A stretch of DNA of 64,000 bases, taken from NCBI GenBank assembly GCA_905220665.1, contig CAJNAR010000160.1:124001-188000 (forward strand), in the 5' to 3' direction. This DNA comes from Albugo candida. Its lineage: Eukaryota > Oomycota > Peronosporomycetes > Albuginales > Albuginaceae. This document shows positions 23,656 through 34,213 of this stretch, in pieces. Within the stretch, counting starts at the first letter, position 1. Each line of letters starts with the position of its first letter. A model generated the notes under the pieces. That model had not been told where the DNA came from. It worked only from the letters and a program-made list of their open reading frames with translations, and ran no database searches. A program made the translations under genes and the position numbers.

Positions 23656-25387
23656 TCAAACGACACAATTTTTTGCTACTGCCGAAATCTTCCGCTTGAG
23701 ATCACCAGCTTGGCTCGTTGGAGTTGATATGCTTTTCGCCCAGGAATAAAACATGACGCCCGATACCTATAACAAAGCGAGAATTCAGCGGATGCGTAAA
23801 CAACCCGTTTCGATGTAAATTGTTCACCACAATTAGCGTCGCGACGCCTCGTTTGGTATCAAAGCACTGAGATTCTTGATATGAACAGTATAAAATAGAG
23901 CTGAGCAAAAACACACAGACAGCACGAAGGCTTTGCATGATCCCAGTCGTCACCGCGCCACTTGTCTCGAGCATCATGAAATATGTAAACCCATGAACCA
24001 ATTGAGACATTGTATACGCAAACAGAGCCACTATGATACTCTACATGGTACATCTCAGCAACTAAGAAAATCAATCTAGCTTTCAAACCAACCAATGTGC
24101 TTCCATGAGACTCAGTTACAGGCTGTGTAATGAGACTATCCCATGAAGGAAGCACGAATACTATCTGATAAACTCCGATGATTGCGACACAATTAGTCCC
24201 AATTTTCAAGCACAATTCTCGCGCCTGTGGTCGTTCAGGAAGGGTAAACATATATTCTCCCATCACTATCCACACCGAATGAAGATGTAATTGTCAACAT
24301 CACAAAGAAAGAAGCAAAATTATACCGTAATTGGCGCCATAAAATGCAGCTCCAACAAGCGTATTGAGACAGCCCATCAAGACCATGTGATAGTCTTGAT
24401 CTATGAATTGCCAATAACAAGGGTCATCAAGTGGAAGACCACGAAGCGATAGCCATACTATCGTTTCCTGATTCTCCTAACGCGCTGTAGGCCAATCCAA
24501 ACGTGACAAGTGCGATTCCGGTCCATTGTTCCTTTGTAACACAATAAGTATAAGCTCAACCCACACTGGAAATTCGTACTTTGGAAACAATCTTTTTCAA
24601 CGCGATTCGAGACATGAAAGCGGACCAACAAATGACCGATGAGTAAACGACTAGAGCGATACTGAGCACCTGAGTCATCGTTCGAATGCAAGATACCTTG
24701 GAAAAGTCCGCTTCCAGCCATCGATAAGCCCGTGTTAGAGAAGACACACCCTGCAAAATCTAACACGACCGAAAGCATGATGCACAGCTGTATGGGTGTC
24801 ACCCGAAGGAATTGCTGCACGGCTTCAAACAACCGAATTTTGTCTCTTTGTGCTGTTCTTCGTGGTGCAAGTGCTTCACTATTGGCATCTATGCCTATCC
24901 GACTACAAAATGTCAATACAAAATGATGAAGGTAACTTATACTCGCTGTACCGCGTTAATATGGTATCCTTGACATTTACAGGCATTCTATTGAGCAGTA
25001 GACGAATCAGTTTGATGTTTAAATGGTGTATAAATCTGCTCTGAGCACTCTAAATGCCGCATACTTAAAGTGGCCACTCTCCACGTCGATACTTGTATCC
25101 GTATTTGCGTGAAAGATACTTGGTGTGGAAGACTTGCAATGATCAGGTTCGTTTATTTCCGGAATGAGTCCAACAAGCATCATGCCGAGATAATTACATA
25201 GCGGTAAAAGTAAAGTCCGTTGATCTGTTATAAGGATATACGTAAGGGTTTGCTGATTGAAAGAGAGAGAGAGACCTCCTGCTCCTTGATAAAATACGAA
25301 TTGGGCGGTGCAAGTGGAGAAAATGCCCGTAAACAGGAAAGTTCCTTGCACCGCAGCATGCTGAAGGCGTTGTATTGACACGTGCAT
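23656..25387 (-). CDS. SLC35F6-type drug/metabolite-superfamily transporter, 8 exons
   Basis: A multi-pass transporter gene that looks fragmented until introns are removed. Exons (window coordinates, read right to left): 25,065-25,387; 24,697-24,902; 24,580-24,650; 24,459-24,531; 24,326-24,400; 24,089-24,265; 23,828-24,030; 23,656-23,766. Phases match at every junction and no internal stop remains. Introns are 46, 48, 58, 60, 58 and 61 nt with GT..AG ends; the first (24,903-25,064, 162 nt) is the least certain and may hide a small exon. Family matches, in order: D-F-A-G-C then GLFQ (the conserved D-x-x-G-T ... S-F-Q segment), QWTGIALVTFGL after 25 residues as in human SLC35F6, GAAFYGANY, a EYMFTLPERPQ loop, then SGAVTTGIMQSLRAV and GVATLIVVSGVMFY. 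Members sit in lysosomal, Golgi or mitochondrial membranes; the substrate is not established. Exon 1 starts at ATG 25,387. An optional 51-nt intron inside exon 1 would not change frame. Confidence 0.85.
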
Positions 25388-26778
25388 TACTATTAGTACT
25401 ATACCGGTTTCTTATACTTTGTACGTACGCAAGCAGGGAACAGCATGATCAAATCCCTTAAATGCTCGATTTCATCCTACCGTGAATGATACTATTATTA
25501 TTATGAGCGTTTTTGTGGCGGTATCAAGTCCGTATTAGCAAACTCTAGCTTTTTCGCGTACGCCCTGACTGTTTCTCGATGATACTAGACCCTTTTATCT
25601 GGCTCGAGAAAACGCTTTTGTAAGGGCTCATTTATCCAATGTCCGTTCAAGCCTGATGATGAAACCAGCTGCTAGAAGAATGCATCAGATTTTTTAACAA
25701 ATCTTACAGTCTTAGTGGCGATCTGGCAAAAAGTAGCGCCAACTTCTTATACTTAGCAGCACATAATGGTTGACTGGTGCTCTGGAAGCTGAGTTGCTAC
25801 ACAACGGATTACTTTTGAGTACCCGACTCCGGAAAGAACGCCTGACGTAATCTCAGAATTTTTCGTCAGGAGCTCTTTATCTCGCGTGTTATTGGCGAAT
25901 ACTATTTTTTCATTGGCAGAAGAAAATATTGGTCGCTTCCAGCATCCTCAATCCGTCATAACATAAATTAGAATGAAAGTCACGCAAGATTTTATGGCTG
26001 TCTCTTATCGTATTGGATTGATGTTATTAAAATCCGATTCAGAGACTTCAGCTGATGAGACATGAGACGACGAATCAGATGTTCCTACATCAACTCGGTA
26101 GATACTGTTAAAGAGAAGAATAGAGCTAAATGTCCTCCCCGATAATGATACACATGTTATCCCATGTATCTACCTGATGTTATAAAATTTTGAGAATTGC
26201 GCCGAATAACAACCAGCTCAAGCCATCTACTGCTAAGTTACATTAGAAAACGTTTCGCGGGTGTGCTCTCGTGGCAATTTTTTGTCAAACACACGTGACT
26301 ATACGATTTACAGGATCATTAATCTTGTGTTTTCTTTGGTGTTATTGAGCTGCATCTCGATAGTAGATATTGACAATGCCTAGACGGAAGATTGTTCGCA
26401 GTTCTATCACCTAGCAGTTTGTATTTTATGCCTTGGTAACGATTGTCGTCCATGCAAGTTCTTGTGACAACTATTGCTTACTTTTTTTATGGTGTGGCAC
26501 CATTGTTCTTCAAGATCCAATACACACTTCCCATAATTGCGTTACAGAGCTCTCTATGTGTGACTTCTTGAGTACTGTATGCTTGACATCATTCCAGGTA
26601 CTTTCTGAGCTCAGCTGGAGGTGTCTGTATTACTAGAAATAGACTAGCTGATTTCTCTAGATGCCTAGGCTATCTTGAATAAAAAACAATGCATATAAAA
26701 ACGGGATTATTGAAAATACATGCCAAGATAATTGAAAGATGAGATTGAAAATATACCACAAGATGAAGTAATGAAACA
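25388..26778. other. Interval without a supported gene
   Basis: No gene seen. The right end (from ~26,690) is AT-rich and leads into the MULE relic, with several TATACCA-like words (26,752 and 26,780) echoing its terminal repeat. The region upstream of the transporter should contain its promoter. Confidence 0.4.
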
Positions 26779-27924
26779 TATACCAAGGATGTGCACTATG
26801 CGTAAGGGTGTGCACATACCTAGAGTCATAGCGAAGAAAACCATTTTTGGACGAAGATAACGAAGCATCACAATCATTCGTTCTTTAGCGGACAGATCTT
26901 GCGAGTGTGAGCCGAACGAGCGTACTTCACATCTTCTCGTTTGGCGCTTTTTAAGATTCTCATTAGCTTGTTGAAATGGAATCTGCTACTTCTTTTTCTG
27001 GAGTCTTGGACACATTTTTTGCAAGTACATCTTCCAGCACTAGTGACATTATGTCATCTACGGATCTCTTGAAAGGCTGCAAACGTCGATAATCGACAGT
27101 AGTCGTGCAAATACGTTCCCATGTTGGGCAGTTTACCGGACTGCTCCAGTGCCAGTAGTGCATGAATACAAGACGAGTCAACATCTTCGCGTAAACCACA
27201 CGAGCATCGTATAACTTCATCACGAAATTAAATTGCAAACTTTCCCGGAAAACCTCCGCCTCTGGGTGGATTGCAACGATGTATCTGCAGGTCGAGCAGT
27301 TATCAATTTCACCCCTCTTCGTAGCTAACATTGTTTTAACCACCTTGCGCGATCCATATGGAGCTAGTTATTCCAGTCCGTTCATTTTCACGCCAGGTAA
27401 CACTCGATCCCCTTCAAGCAGTCCATAATAAAAGACTGTGCATTTCCTTCATCACGCTATTTGCCGCTTCCCATTTTATTGAACGTTAAAGTGCTGGATT
27501 CTGGACATGGTGAGTAAGCTGTTAACCATCACGACGGCCAGTCTCTAGAAGTCACTCCGACACACTGCTGTCAAAGTTGACGACAGTCGCTACCGCATTC
27601 TCATACTCCACCGCTGTCCATGAGTACGCAAATATCCAATGCCAAATCTTTCACATGTATCTCCTATTGAAATCTTATTTCAAATGCCTAAGGCAAATAA
27701 CGTGTTACACGTCTGGTACCGTTGTCTGCGTACATTTCGTAAGTATCTTCGATATCTCCTATATCACCAATGCTGGAGTTGGCTGGAGGTGGGAGAGTAG
27801 CAAAATCCGATAACCAGCTCCATTTTATTTCATTCTCCGCCGATACCAGCTGAAATATTATAATTTGGATCTCGTAAATTATCATACATATAGCCTGGTT
27901 CAAGGAGAATCCTACAACAGAAGT

Positions 27925-28106
27925 AGGAGAATATTTTTGTCATACCGACAAAGCATATGGAGGAAAGAGCTGGGTCGATCGATCACTCTCTGGATGCATT
28001 AGGTAATAATTGGAGGGCTATTTTTTGGTTTCAATGAATAAGCTAACGTAATACAAACTTCTTTTTTTTACCTTTTATTCAACTCGCAGTACGCTCCCAA
28101 ATAACA
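27925..28106 (+). repeat. Copia 1 left LTR
   Basis: About 180 bp. It shares CATACCGAC, GATCGATC/CCACTCTCTGG, ATTAGGTAAT, CAATACAAACTT-like and AACTCGCAGTACGCT with the right LTR, and ends AATAACA directly before the primer site. Exact ends are uncertain by a few bases. Confidence 0.8.
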
Positions 28107-28118
28107 GGTCATGAGCCC
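28103..28118 (+). other. Half-tRNA(iMet) primer binding site, Copia 1
   Basis: AACAGGTCATGAGCCC lies directly inside the left LTR. GGTTATGAGCCC is the complement of the initiator-tRNA anticodon stem-loop used as a half-tRNA primer by Drosophila copia and yeast Ty5; here one base differs. Established family knowledge plus sequence match. Confidence 0.65.
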
Positions 28119-28271
28119 AATCGGAGATACTGTTGCCGCGGACGAGGGTAGCCACCGGTCGCGAAAGGGCTAGTGAACTACTGGAAGAGAAACGAGCAGT
28201 AAAAGAATGATGAGAAGACGAAAGGGACTCAGGAGAAGATTCTTGGTCTACTGACGGTTCCAGGATAGCGC

Positions 28272-29464
28272 ATGGAGCGCTTAAGGAGTCGCAGAAGCGA
28301 CGGAATAAGGACGAGAAGATTAAGGGACGCCAGGAAAGCGTATTTGGATCATCATTGGGACAAGAAAGGGCCATGCATCGCAAGAAGCTCTGAACATGAC
28401 GCCATCTCGAGCCGTCACACCTGCGTTATAGCCGGCTACATACTTCGGCACGAGGCAACCGGGACACGTGGAAGCGGAAGAGAATGTTGAGATGGCGCAG
28501 GCGCCGCAAGTGAGGCTACCGCAACACTTTGTGCCGCCGTAAGCGTACCGCATGCCGCGTATGCAGCATCAGGTACATTCGCCAGTTGCTCAAATTGGTC
28601 ATGTGCCTGACACGAGGCAGATAAGGCTTTGATTACACCCATTAGATGGTAAGGAAACTATACCTAGTATTGTAAAGGTTAGTGGTTTCCAGTCATTGGG
28701 CAAAACGTTCGTGAGATAAGTGCAGTTTGCGGACCGTGCGTGTGGGTTCTGTGGTCAGAGAATGTGAAGGTCGATGTACTCGGGGCATAATTTGAAAGGA
28801 ATGGCCCGAGAGGTACTACAACCAACAAGTGGAAGTCTGGTGGGAGGAGGAGCAGGCGCTCAAGTATGCGGTGCAGCGGCTGCTCCACACGTTTAACATC
28901 AATATTACCCATGCCCAGAGTTTGAAAATGTTCACTGCAGCGAAGAGCGCCAAGAAAAGCTGGACAGCACTACCTATATCTGGAAGCGGTCAGCGGGGCG
29001 TGTGGAGGTGCCGATAGTCTCGTTCTGGACAATACTGTGCACTACGCAGGCCTGGCAATGCGAGTGACGATGCTTTCAAGGCTAAATTTAGCTCGTAATG
29101 ACTACTTGTGGCACGCTGAACAGTTGGCGCACTTTGCCCAGTCAACCTAGATTGACCTATAAGGAAGCAATTCGGGAAGGACTAGGTCAACGTGGTACAT
29201 TCGAAAGGAAAGATCCAAGAAAGTGTTTTAAGTGCGGAAGAATGGGCATGTGGAAGACAGATGCCTGAGGAGATTGATCAAAACGATCAGAAGATGACTT
29301 TGCTAGCAGTGAAGGACAAGAATTTCGGCCTAGGATACGGGATACTAGACAGTGGATCAAGTCGTCACTTGGTGAATGATTTAAGACTTTTGGATAATGT
29401 CGAGGACTACACTAGCGAGTGTTTGGCCGCAGACGGAGGAACTCTACATATCACGAAGCGTTGA
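28272..29464 (+). pseudogene. Copia 1 gag remnant, zinc knuckle and protease
   Basis: The gag part is decayed. At 29,214-29,270 a CX2CX4HX4C zinc knuckle (C-F-K-C-G-R-M-G, then H-V-E-D-R-C) can be read only by crossing one frameshift. From 29,192 a frame leads into the aspartic protease, with GILDSGSSRHLVND around 29,340-29,380; the D-S-G triad is intact. A stop at 29,462 ends the tract before integrase. Confidence 0.7.
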
Positions 29465-29698
29465 ACGGCTATCAAATCAACATCAGAGATAGGCAAAGCC
29501 ACAAGGGTTCAACTTCCAAACGCACAGTATGCTGCGCATCTTGAGAGAAGGATCGTTTCGTACGGTTTGTTGGAGGCAAAAGGATACGCCATTTCGTATC
29601 GCTAAAACCAACTTGTGGTCGCCGGAATAAATGGTTGGTGTAGCAATATTCTGATTGTTCGTGTACAAGATTACTTTGCGTGCAGGTGATGTACTGTA

Positions 29699-30600
29699 TT
29701 GATGTCGGTGCTGACCCAAAACGAGTTTCAAGTTGACCAGGATGTACAAAAAGGATCCCTCACGCATTTACATCGGCGTTTGGAACACCTCCACTATGAC
29801 ATGATTATCAGTATGGCGAAGGACCCAGCGTCAGATGTTCTGCTAGCAGACGAGGTGCGTTCGAACTGTTTCACCTTAGCGCAAGGAAAACAGACGAAGA
29901 ACAACCAATCAAGGGATACGGAAGAAATTCACCGATAGACTTGATTGGAGGAGTAATATGCTAGGATTTGAAATGACCCATGACTCCACGAGATGTACTG
30001 GGAAATCACTATATGGTAAACTTTATCGACCTTCGCACAAAGCATTGCAGGGTATTCATAGCCAAGACTAACGACATCGCGGCCCATAACTTTAAGCATT
30101 TATATGGCCTTTTTAGCGTCAGTTTAACTGTCGGGTTCATGTGCTGAAGACCGATGGAGGATGCTAATACCGGACGCTGGACCTATTTTGCAAGGAAAAA
30201 GGAATCGCGCGACAAGTTCGTGAGCCACGAAATCAGGAAAGCAATGGTAAAGCAGAAAGGAAACACCGCACCATTATAAATATGGTGCGTAGCATGGTGC
30301 ATGCCTGTGCACTTCCATTAAGCTTCTGGAGAGATGCCGCGGAATACGCGGCTTACACTCTAATCAGGAGCACAAGCAAGGAGAATGAAGGAAGGCGATC
30401 TCCATTAGGACTTGACAATATTTGAGTGATATTGTTGTGTTTTGATCAGCATGCACGGTGCATTGTGACGCAAGAACCAAATTTGTAGGAGAGCGAGGAA
30501 TGGCTGGTGTGATTATTGGAAAAAGTGATGAATTCAAGGGATACGGTTTTTTTTCTCGGGACAAAACTATCGTTATGACGCAGCACGTCAGAAATGTAGA
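29699..30600 (+). pseudogene. Copia 1 integrase remnant
   Basis: The N-terminal zinc-binding region is readable as HLHRRLEHLHYDM (29,765-29,805), followed by a C-x-x-x-x-Q-G-K-Q-T stretch in which the second zinc cysteine has been lost. Downstream, in shifting frames, come a GNHYMVNFIDLRTKH segment (near 30,000-30,040) typical of the catalytic core and a C-terminal stretch near 30,300. Multiple stops and frameshifts; not functional. Confidence 0.65.
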
Positions 30601-30879
30601 GACACTAAAAAGGAACAGAACGCTCAGCTAATGGAGAAGAAGATGAATGGTCGCGGAAATAAGAAGGTGTGGAGGCGTGAATGACATCGAACAAGGTCAA
30701 TGGGACGCAAAGACTCTGTAGCCACTGTGGCAAAGATCAGTGCCAGGTTCGAGGAGACAGAGGTCGTGGTTAATAGTGTGCGAGAGCCAGACCCTCGGAA
30801 CTATGGCGAATCCATCCGATGTGAGCTCAAGGATGAATAGGTGATCGCGATGACGAATGAGCTCGATGCACTGCAGGAT

Positions 30880-31472
30880 AATGGAGTCTGGGTGGTGAAA
30901 GTACCACCATATAAGAGTCACGTGTTGCACACCAAGTGGGTCTACAAGACGGATGCCAATGGGACCATCGAACGTTTATAGGCACGTTTGGTTTCTGGGG
31001 CAATGAACAAGTTAATGGAGTTGATTACGGCCTTACATTTTCCCCAGTGATGGAACTAAGTACGGTGAAGGTGATTCTGGTGCATGCATTGCGTTGCGGT
31101 GTGGCCTCTAGGCATGGAGACATTCCCAACGCATACGTAAACGCGGATAAGGAGAAGCACCTAGAGATATTCCTGGCGATCTCGCAAGGCATAAAAATAA
31201 AAAAAAACGTGCTCAAGCAACATGGTGTGGATACAAAGGACAAGCTGGTATTGAAGCTCAAGAAGTCACTGTACGGGTTGAAGCAAGCCGGTCGTTTGTG
31301 GAGCGAGCTGCTGCATGCAAAGCTAGTGGATGTTGGTTTTATTCGCTGCTTTACCGATATACGTTTAAAAACAACAATTATCGGCGTCTATGTTGACGAC
31401 TTGCTGGTAACGGCGTCTAAGGCGATACTGGTAAGCGATTTTTTGGATAAATGGGAATATCTATTAAAGTGA
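30880..31472 (+). pseudogene. Copia 1 reverse transcriptase remnant
   Basis: RVT_2-type (Copia) domain. After WVYKTDANGTIER near 30,938 there is a stop or frameshift, then an open run from about 31,015: FSPVMELSTVKVILVHAL, DIPNAYVNAD, LKKSLYGLKQAGRLW and the catalytic YVDDLL at 31,389-31,406. The active-site aspartates are present, but the domain start is broken. Confidence 0.85.
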
Positions 31473-31722
31473 TTCTGAACGAAGACATATATTTACTAGA
31501 TCAAGAATCGGCGATAATGGAGTTACTTGACAAACACGGGCTGACGAACGCGAATGGAGCACGCTTGCGATTGGAGACGAGAACAACGACACAGAGGATA
31601 ATCCGGTCTTCTCATCTGCTCAAGCGATCACAAAAAATGAGCCAACATTACACGATTTCCAGAAGCTTGTGAAAAGTTTCGTATGGCTTGCGCTCTGAAC
31701 GAGGCTTGATTTCACCTTTGCA

Positions 31723-32288
31723 GTGCACAAGGCAACGCGACGTACTTATAGATCCACGGTTAATGACTGGACAGTGTCTAAAAGGGATGCACGATACCTG
31801 AAGAAGAACACAGAAAGTGTTTCAATTGCAAGTTGGAGCGACTCCGATTTTGCTGCCGATAAGACGGAATGGAAGTCCGGTATTGGAGGAGAAGTTACCT
31901 TGGATGGAGCATCCGTGCTGTGGGTTTGTAAGAAGCAAACTGGAGTGTCTCTCTCTACCACGGATGCCGAGTTCACGTCAGCCTCTCGCATGGGATGCGA
32001 AACTACTGGAAATGAGGGAGCTACTCCGAGAGGTTGCAATTAAGGTGGTGGAGCCAATGTCTATGTTTATGGAAAACCGGGCAGCTATCCGGCCAAATTG
32101 AGATGGAAGACAGCATGTCTAGCGCGAAGAAAGTCGATTTGCGTCTGAATTTCATCTGCGACATATTAAAAAGAGACATTATGAGATCAGAGTATGTCGA
32201 GTCACGGTTGATGATAGCCGAAATTTTGACAAAGTCGTTACCGGCGCCAAGATTGGCGGAGCTGAGGGAGAGCTTCAACTTGAGTTAA
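31723..32288 (+). pseudogene. Copia 1 RNase H remnant
   Basis: Copia-type RNase H. WSDSDFAADKTEWKS and VSLSTTDAEFTSAS (31,835-31,990) carry the expected acidic residues. A frameshift near 32,030 leads into the C-terminal part (AKKVDLRLNFI, MIAEILTKSLPAPRL; to 32,288), matching the usual end of Copia polyproteins just before the polypurine tract. Confidence 0.8.
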
Positions 32289-32344
32289 AATAAAGAGTCG
32301 GCGACAGTGAGAGCAGATAGAGCGTGAGACGACCAAGGAGGAGT

Positions 32345-32518
32345 ATGACAATATATTTCTCATACCGACGATGCATATGGAGGAAGAGACGGTCGATCGA
32401 CCACTCTCTGGGTGTATTAGGTAATCAATGGATTGCTATTTTAGGGATCAAGGATAAGCTAGCGCAATACAAACTTCCTTTTTTATATTCAACTCGCAGT
32501 ACGCTACTAAAATAAGAA
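32345..32518 (+). repeat. Copia 1 right LTR
   Basis: Begins ATGACAATATATTTC after a purine run and ends AATAAGA. It aligns with the left LTR over its whole length, with numerous substitutions and short indels. Confidence 0.8.
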
Positions 32519-33214
32519 GAAGTCCTCAAATATGAGCGATCTAAAAATACATTCTAAAACACATGCTCGATGTATGGCGTATATGCCTGTAGCCTTTCTC
32601 GGAGAATGATACTCGACCGAATAAAATCTTTATTTACGATATCAAGCTTGTCTTCAAGCCTCGAATATTAGCTAAGCAATGCATTATTGATATCAGTTCC
32701 AAAAAACTCGAGCCTAAACATTTTGAGAGCGTGAGAATAGTTCATACAGACAGCGGAAATCCCTTCGTTCTTCATCCTCATTTACATCATCACTGGAGTC
32801 ATTATTCCTGCCGACATCATGGCCATTTCTCTGGCGTAGGATTTACAGCCATTTGTTTCGCTGTTGCATAAATGCGAGGCGCCTTTGACGTTTTGGTACA
32901 TGAAAGGATTGCAAAGCAACCTTGGTGGAGGAATCAATCTCTGTGAATAAGCAAACTGCATCAGGAAGTTGCAGACGTACAGTATGCATACTGCTTCATA
33001 CCACACGAAACGGATGGTTCTAGTTTTGGTTAAAACCGATCACTGCTTGAATGATATCGCTTTTATTACCGTAACACCTCGTTGAAGAAGCTTCGAGCTG
33101 GCGTTGCTCGTGTTCGCTTCATGTCGCAGGGGCTGAAATTATGCAATGTGTACACTCATACGTATAGTACACATCCCTGTTTTTTTTTTATTGTGCAAGT
33201 CTTTAATCTTGTGG

Positions 33215-33457
33215 TTGTCAAGGATTTTATTACACTGTTTATCTGGTTTTTAACTACCTACCTTATCCTATGATCAGCCCCTGACCGTGTGAATATCACT
33301 TCAGTCTGACTTCAAACCTAGGGAGGCAGATATTTTCCAGACTTATTGCTTGGGTGGACTCAAACCACTGCCCACACTGCGGGGATCGAACTCACGACCT
33401 CCAGCAACAGGTCCGTGCGCTCAAGTGCTTAACCGACTGAGCTGGGTGCGGTCACCC
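33215..33457 (-). mobile_element. tRNA-derived SINE, reverse copy
   Basis: About 243 bp, the reverse complement of the plus-strand SINE at 36,599-36,845 (~90% by eye). The tRNA-like head is at the right end: A-box-like GCTCAGTCGGTTAAGC and B-box-like AGTTCGATCCCCGC on the minus strand. The 3' end lies at 33,215, preceded on the plus strand by a T-run at 33,180-33,189 that may be its A-rich tail. The head abuts the first tandem unit of the LINE. Confidence 0.7.
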
Positions 33458-34125
33458 CGTCAGGGGGCCTAGCGGATAGTACACATGTGTTCCGACCGTG
33501 TGTACCCCGGTTCGAATCCCGGCGGTGGCAAAAGGGCTGCGATGGGGCCCTTCGGTGGAGGCAAAGATTCCTCCACGTAAATATCAACCTACCCAATGAA
33601 GATATGGACGTGTCAAGACCGCTGGCAACTACACCAGAAAATAACTGTACAGGAGTTGGACCGGGCTCTTCAAAGCGTTACATACTAGTGATTAGAATAG
33701 AGTAGATAACCACCAAACTGTAGTAACAGAAAGGTGTCTAAATTAAAGTACTACGGGCGAACACCCTTGAACTGAGCTGGGAACGGCTTGTCCCCGTCGG
33801 GGGGCTTAGCGGATAGTACACATGTGTTCCGACCGTGTGTGTCCTGGTTCGAATCCCGGCGGTGGCAAAAGGGCTGCGATGGGGCCCCCCGGCGGAGGCA
33901 AAGATTCCTTCACGTAAATATCAACCTAGTCAATGAAGATTTTGACGTGTCAAGACCGCTGGCAACTACACCAGAAAATAACTGTACAGGAGTTGGACCG
34001 GGCTCTTCAGAGCGCTACATACTAGTGATTAGAATAGAGTAGATAACCACCAAACTGTAGTAACAGAAAGGTGTCTAAATAAAAGTACTACGGGCGAACA
34101 CCCTTTACTGAGGTGGGTACGGACT
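33456..34125 (+). repeat. Two ~335-bp tandem units with tRNA-like (pol III) boxes
   Basis: Units start near 33,456 and 33,790 and are ~95% identical. Each opens with a tRNA-like segment: CTTAGCGGATAGTACAC (A-box-like), an anticodon-arm-like ACACATGTGTTCCGACCGTG, and GGTTCGAATCCCGGC (a near-perfect B box; T-stem pairs at 4 of 5 positions). Each unit is bordered by an ACTGAGCTGGG(A/T)NCGG word that resembles the reverse complement of the SINE head, and a third partial copy of this border is at 34,107-34,122. They lie directly upstream of LINE ORF1, the position of promoter monomers in some LINEs. Promoter function is inferred. Confidence 0.65.
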
Positions 34126-34213
34126 TCCAATTTGCCGGATACTAAGTAACCCGCTAATTTAGTAAAAACACCTTGAAAAAACAACTTTTTTCAACTCTTT
34201 CCTCTCGAAAACA

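Larger units (their letters stand above)
27925..32518 (+). mobile_element. Ty1/Copia LTR retrotransposon 1, degenerate
   Basis: About 4.6 kb. The two LTRs are recognisable, a half-tRNA primer site follows the left LTR and a purine run (AAGGAGGAG) precedes the right one. The order protease, integrase, reverse transcriptase, RNase H is that of Copia (Pseudoviridae-type) elements. GAAGT lies immediately outside both LTRs (27,920-27,924 and 32,519-32,523), a 5-bp target duplication. The coding region is broken by many stops and frameshifts, and the LTRs differ at many positions, so insertion is old. It sits inside a MULE relic. Confidence 0.9.
26779..33180 (-). mobile_element. MULE relic (family 1), split by a Copia insertion
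   Basis: Terminal repeats: TATACCAAGGATGTGCAC from 26,779 is mirrored by a GTACACATCCCTG end near 33,178, and both resemble the termini of the two family-1 copies at 54.35-56.29 and 59.91-61.78 kb. Internal sequence at 26,960-27,930 and 32,520-33,060 aligns, with many changes, to those copies in minus orientation. Examples are CTTTCTCGGAGAATGATACTC near 32,593 and a decayed C-terminal frame at 26,963-27,343 with KRGEIDNCSTC. The Copia element at 27.9-32.5 kb interrupts it. Without that insertion the relic would be about 1.8 kb, the size of the other copies. It is the most diverged of the three. Confidence 0.75.

Noticed and set aside
24458..24916. Transporter region as a frameshifted pseudogene
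   Set aside because: Every apparent frame break coincides with a GT..AG intron of 46-61 nt in correct phase, so an intact spliced gene is the better reading.
33480..33545. Possible functional tRNA gene (B box, tRNA-like arms)
   Set aside because: The acceptor stem does not close, the T-stem has a mismatch, and the segment recurs in a tandem unit ahead of a LINE. Treated as a tRNA-derived repeat.
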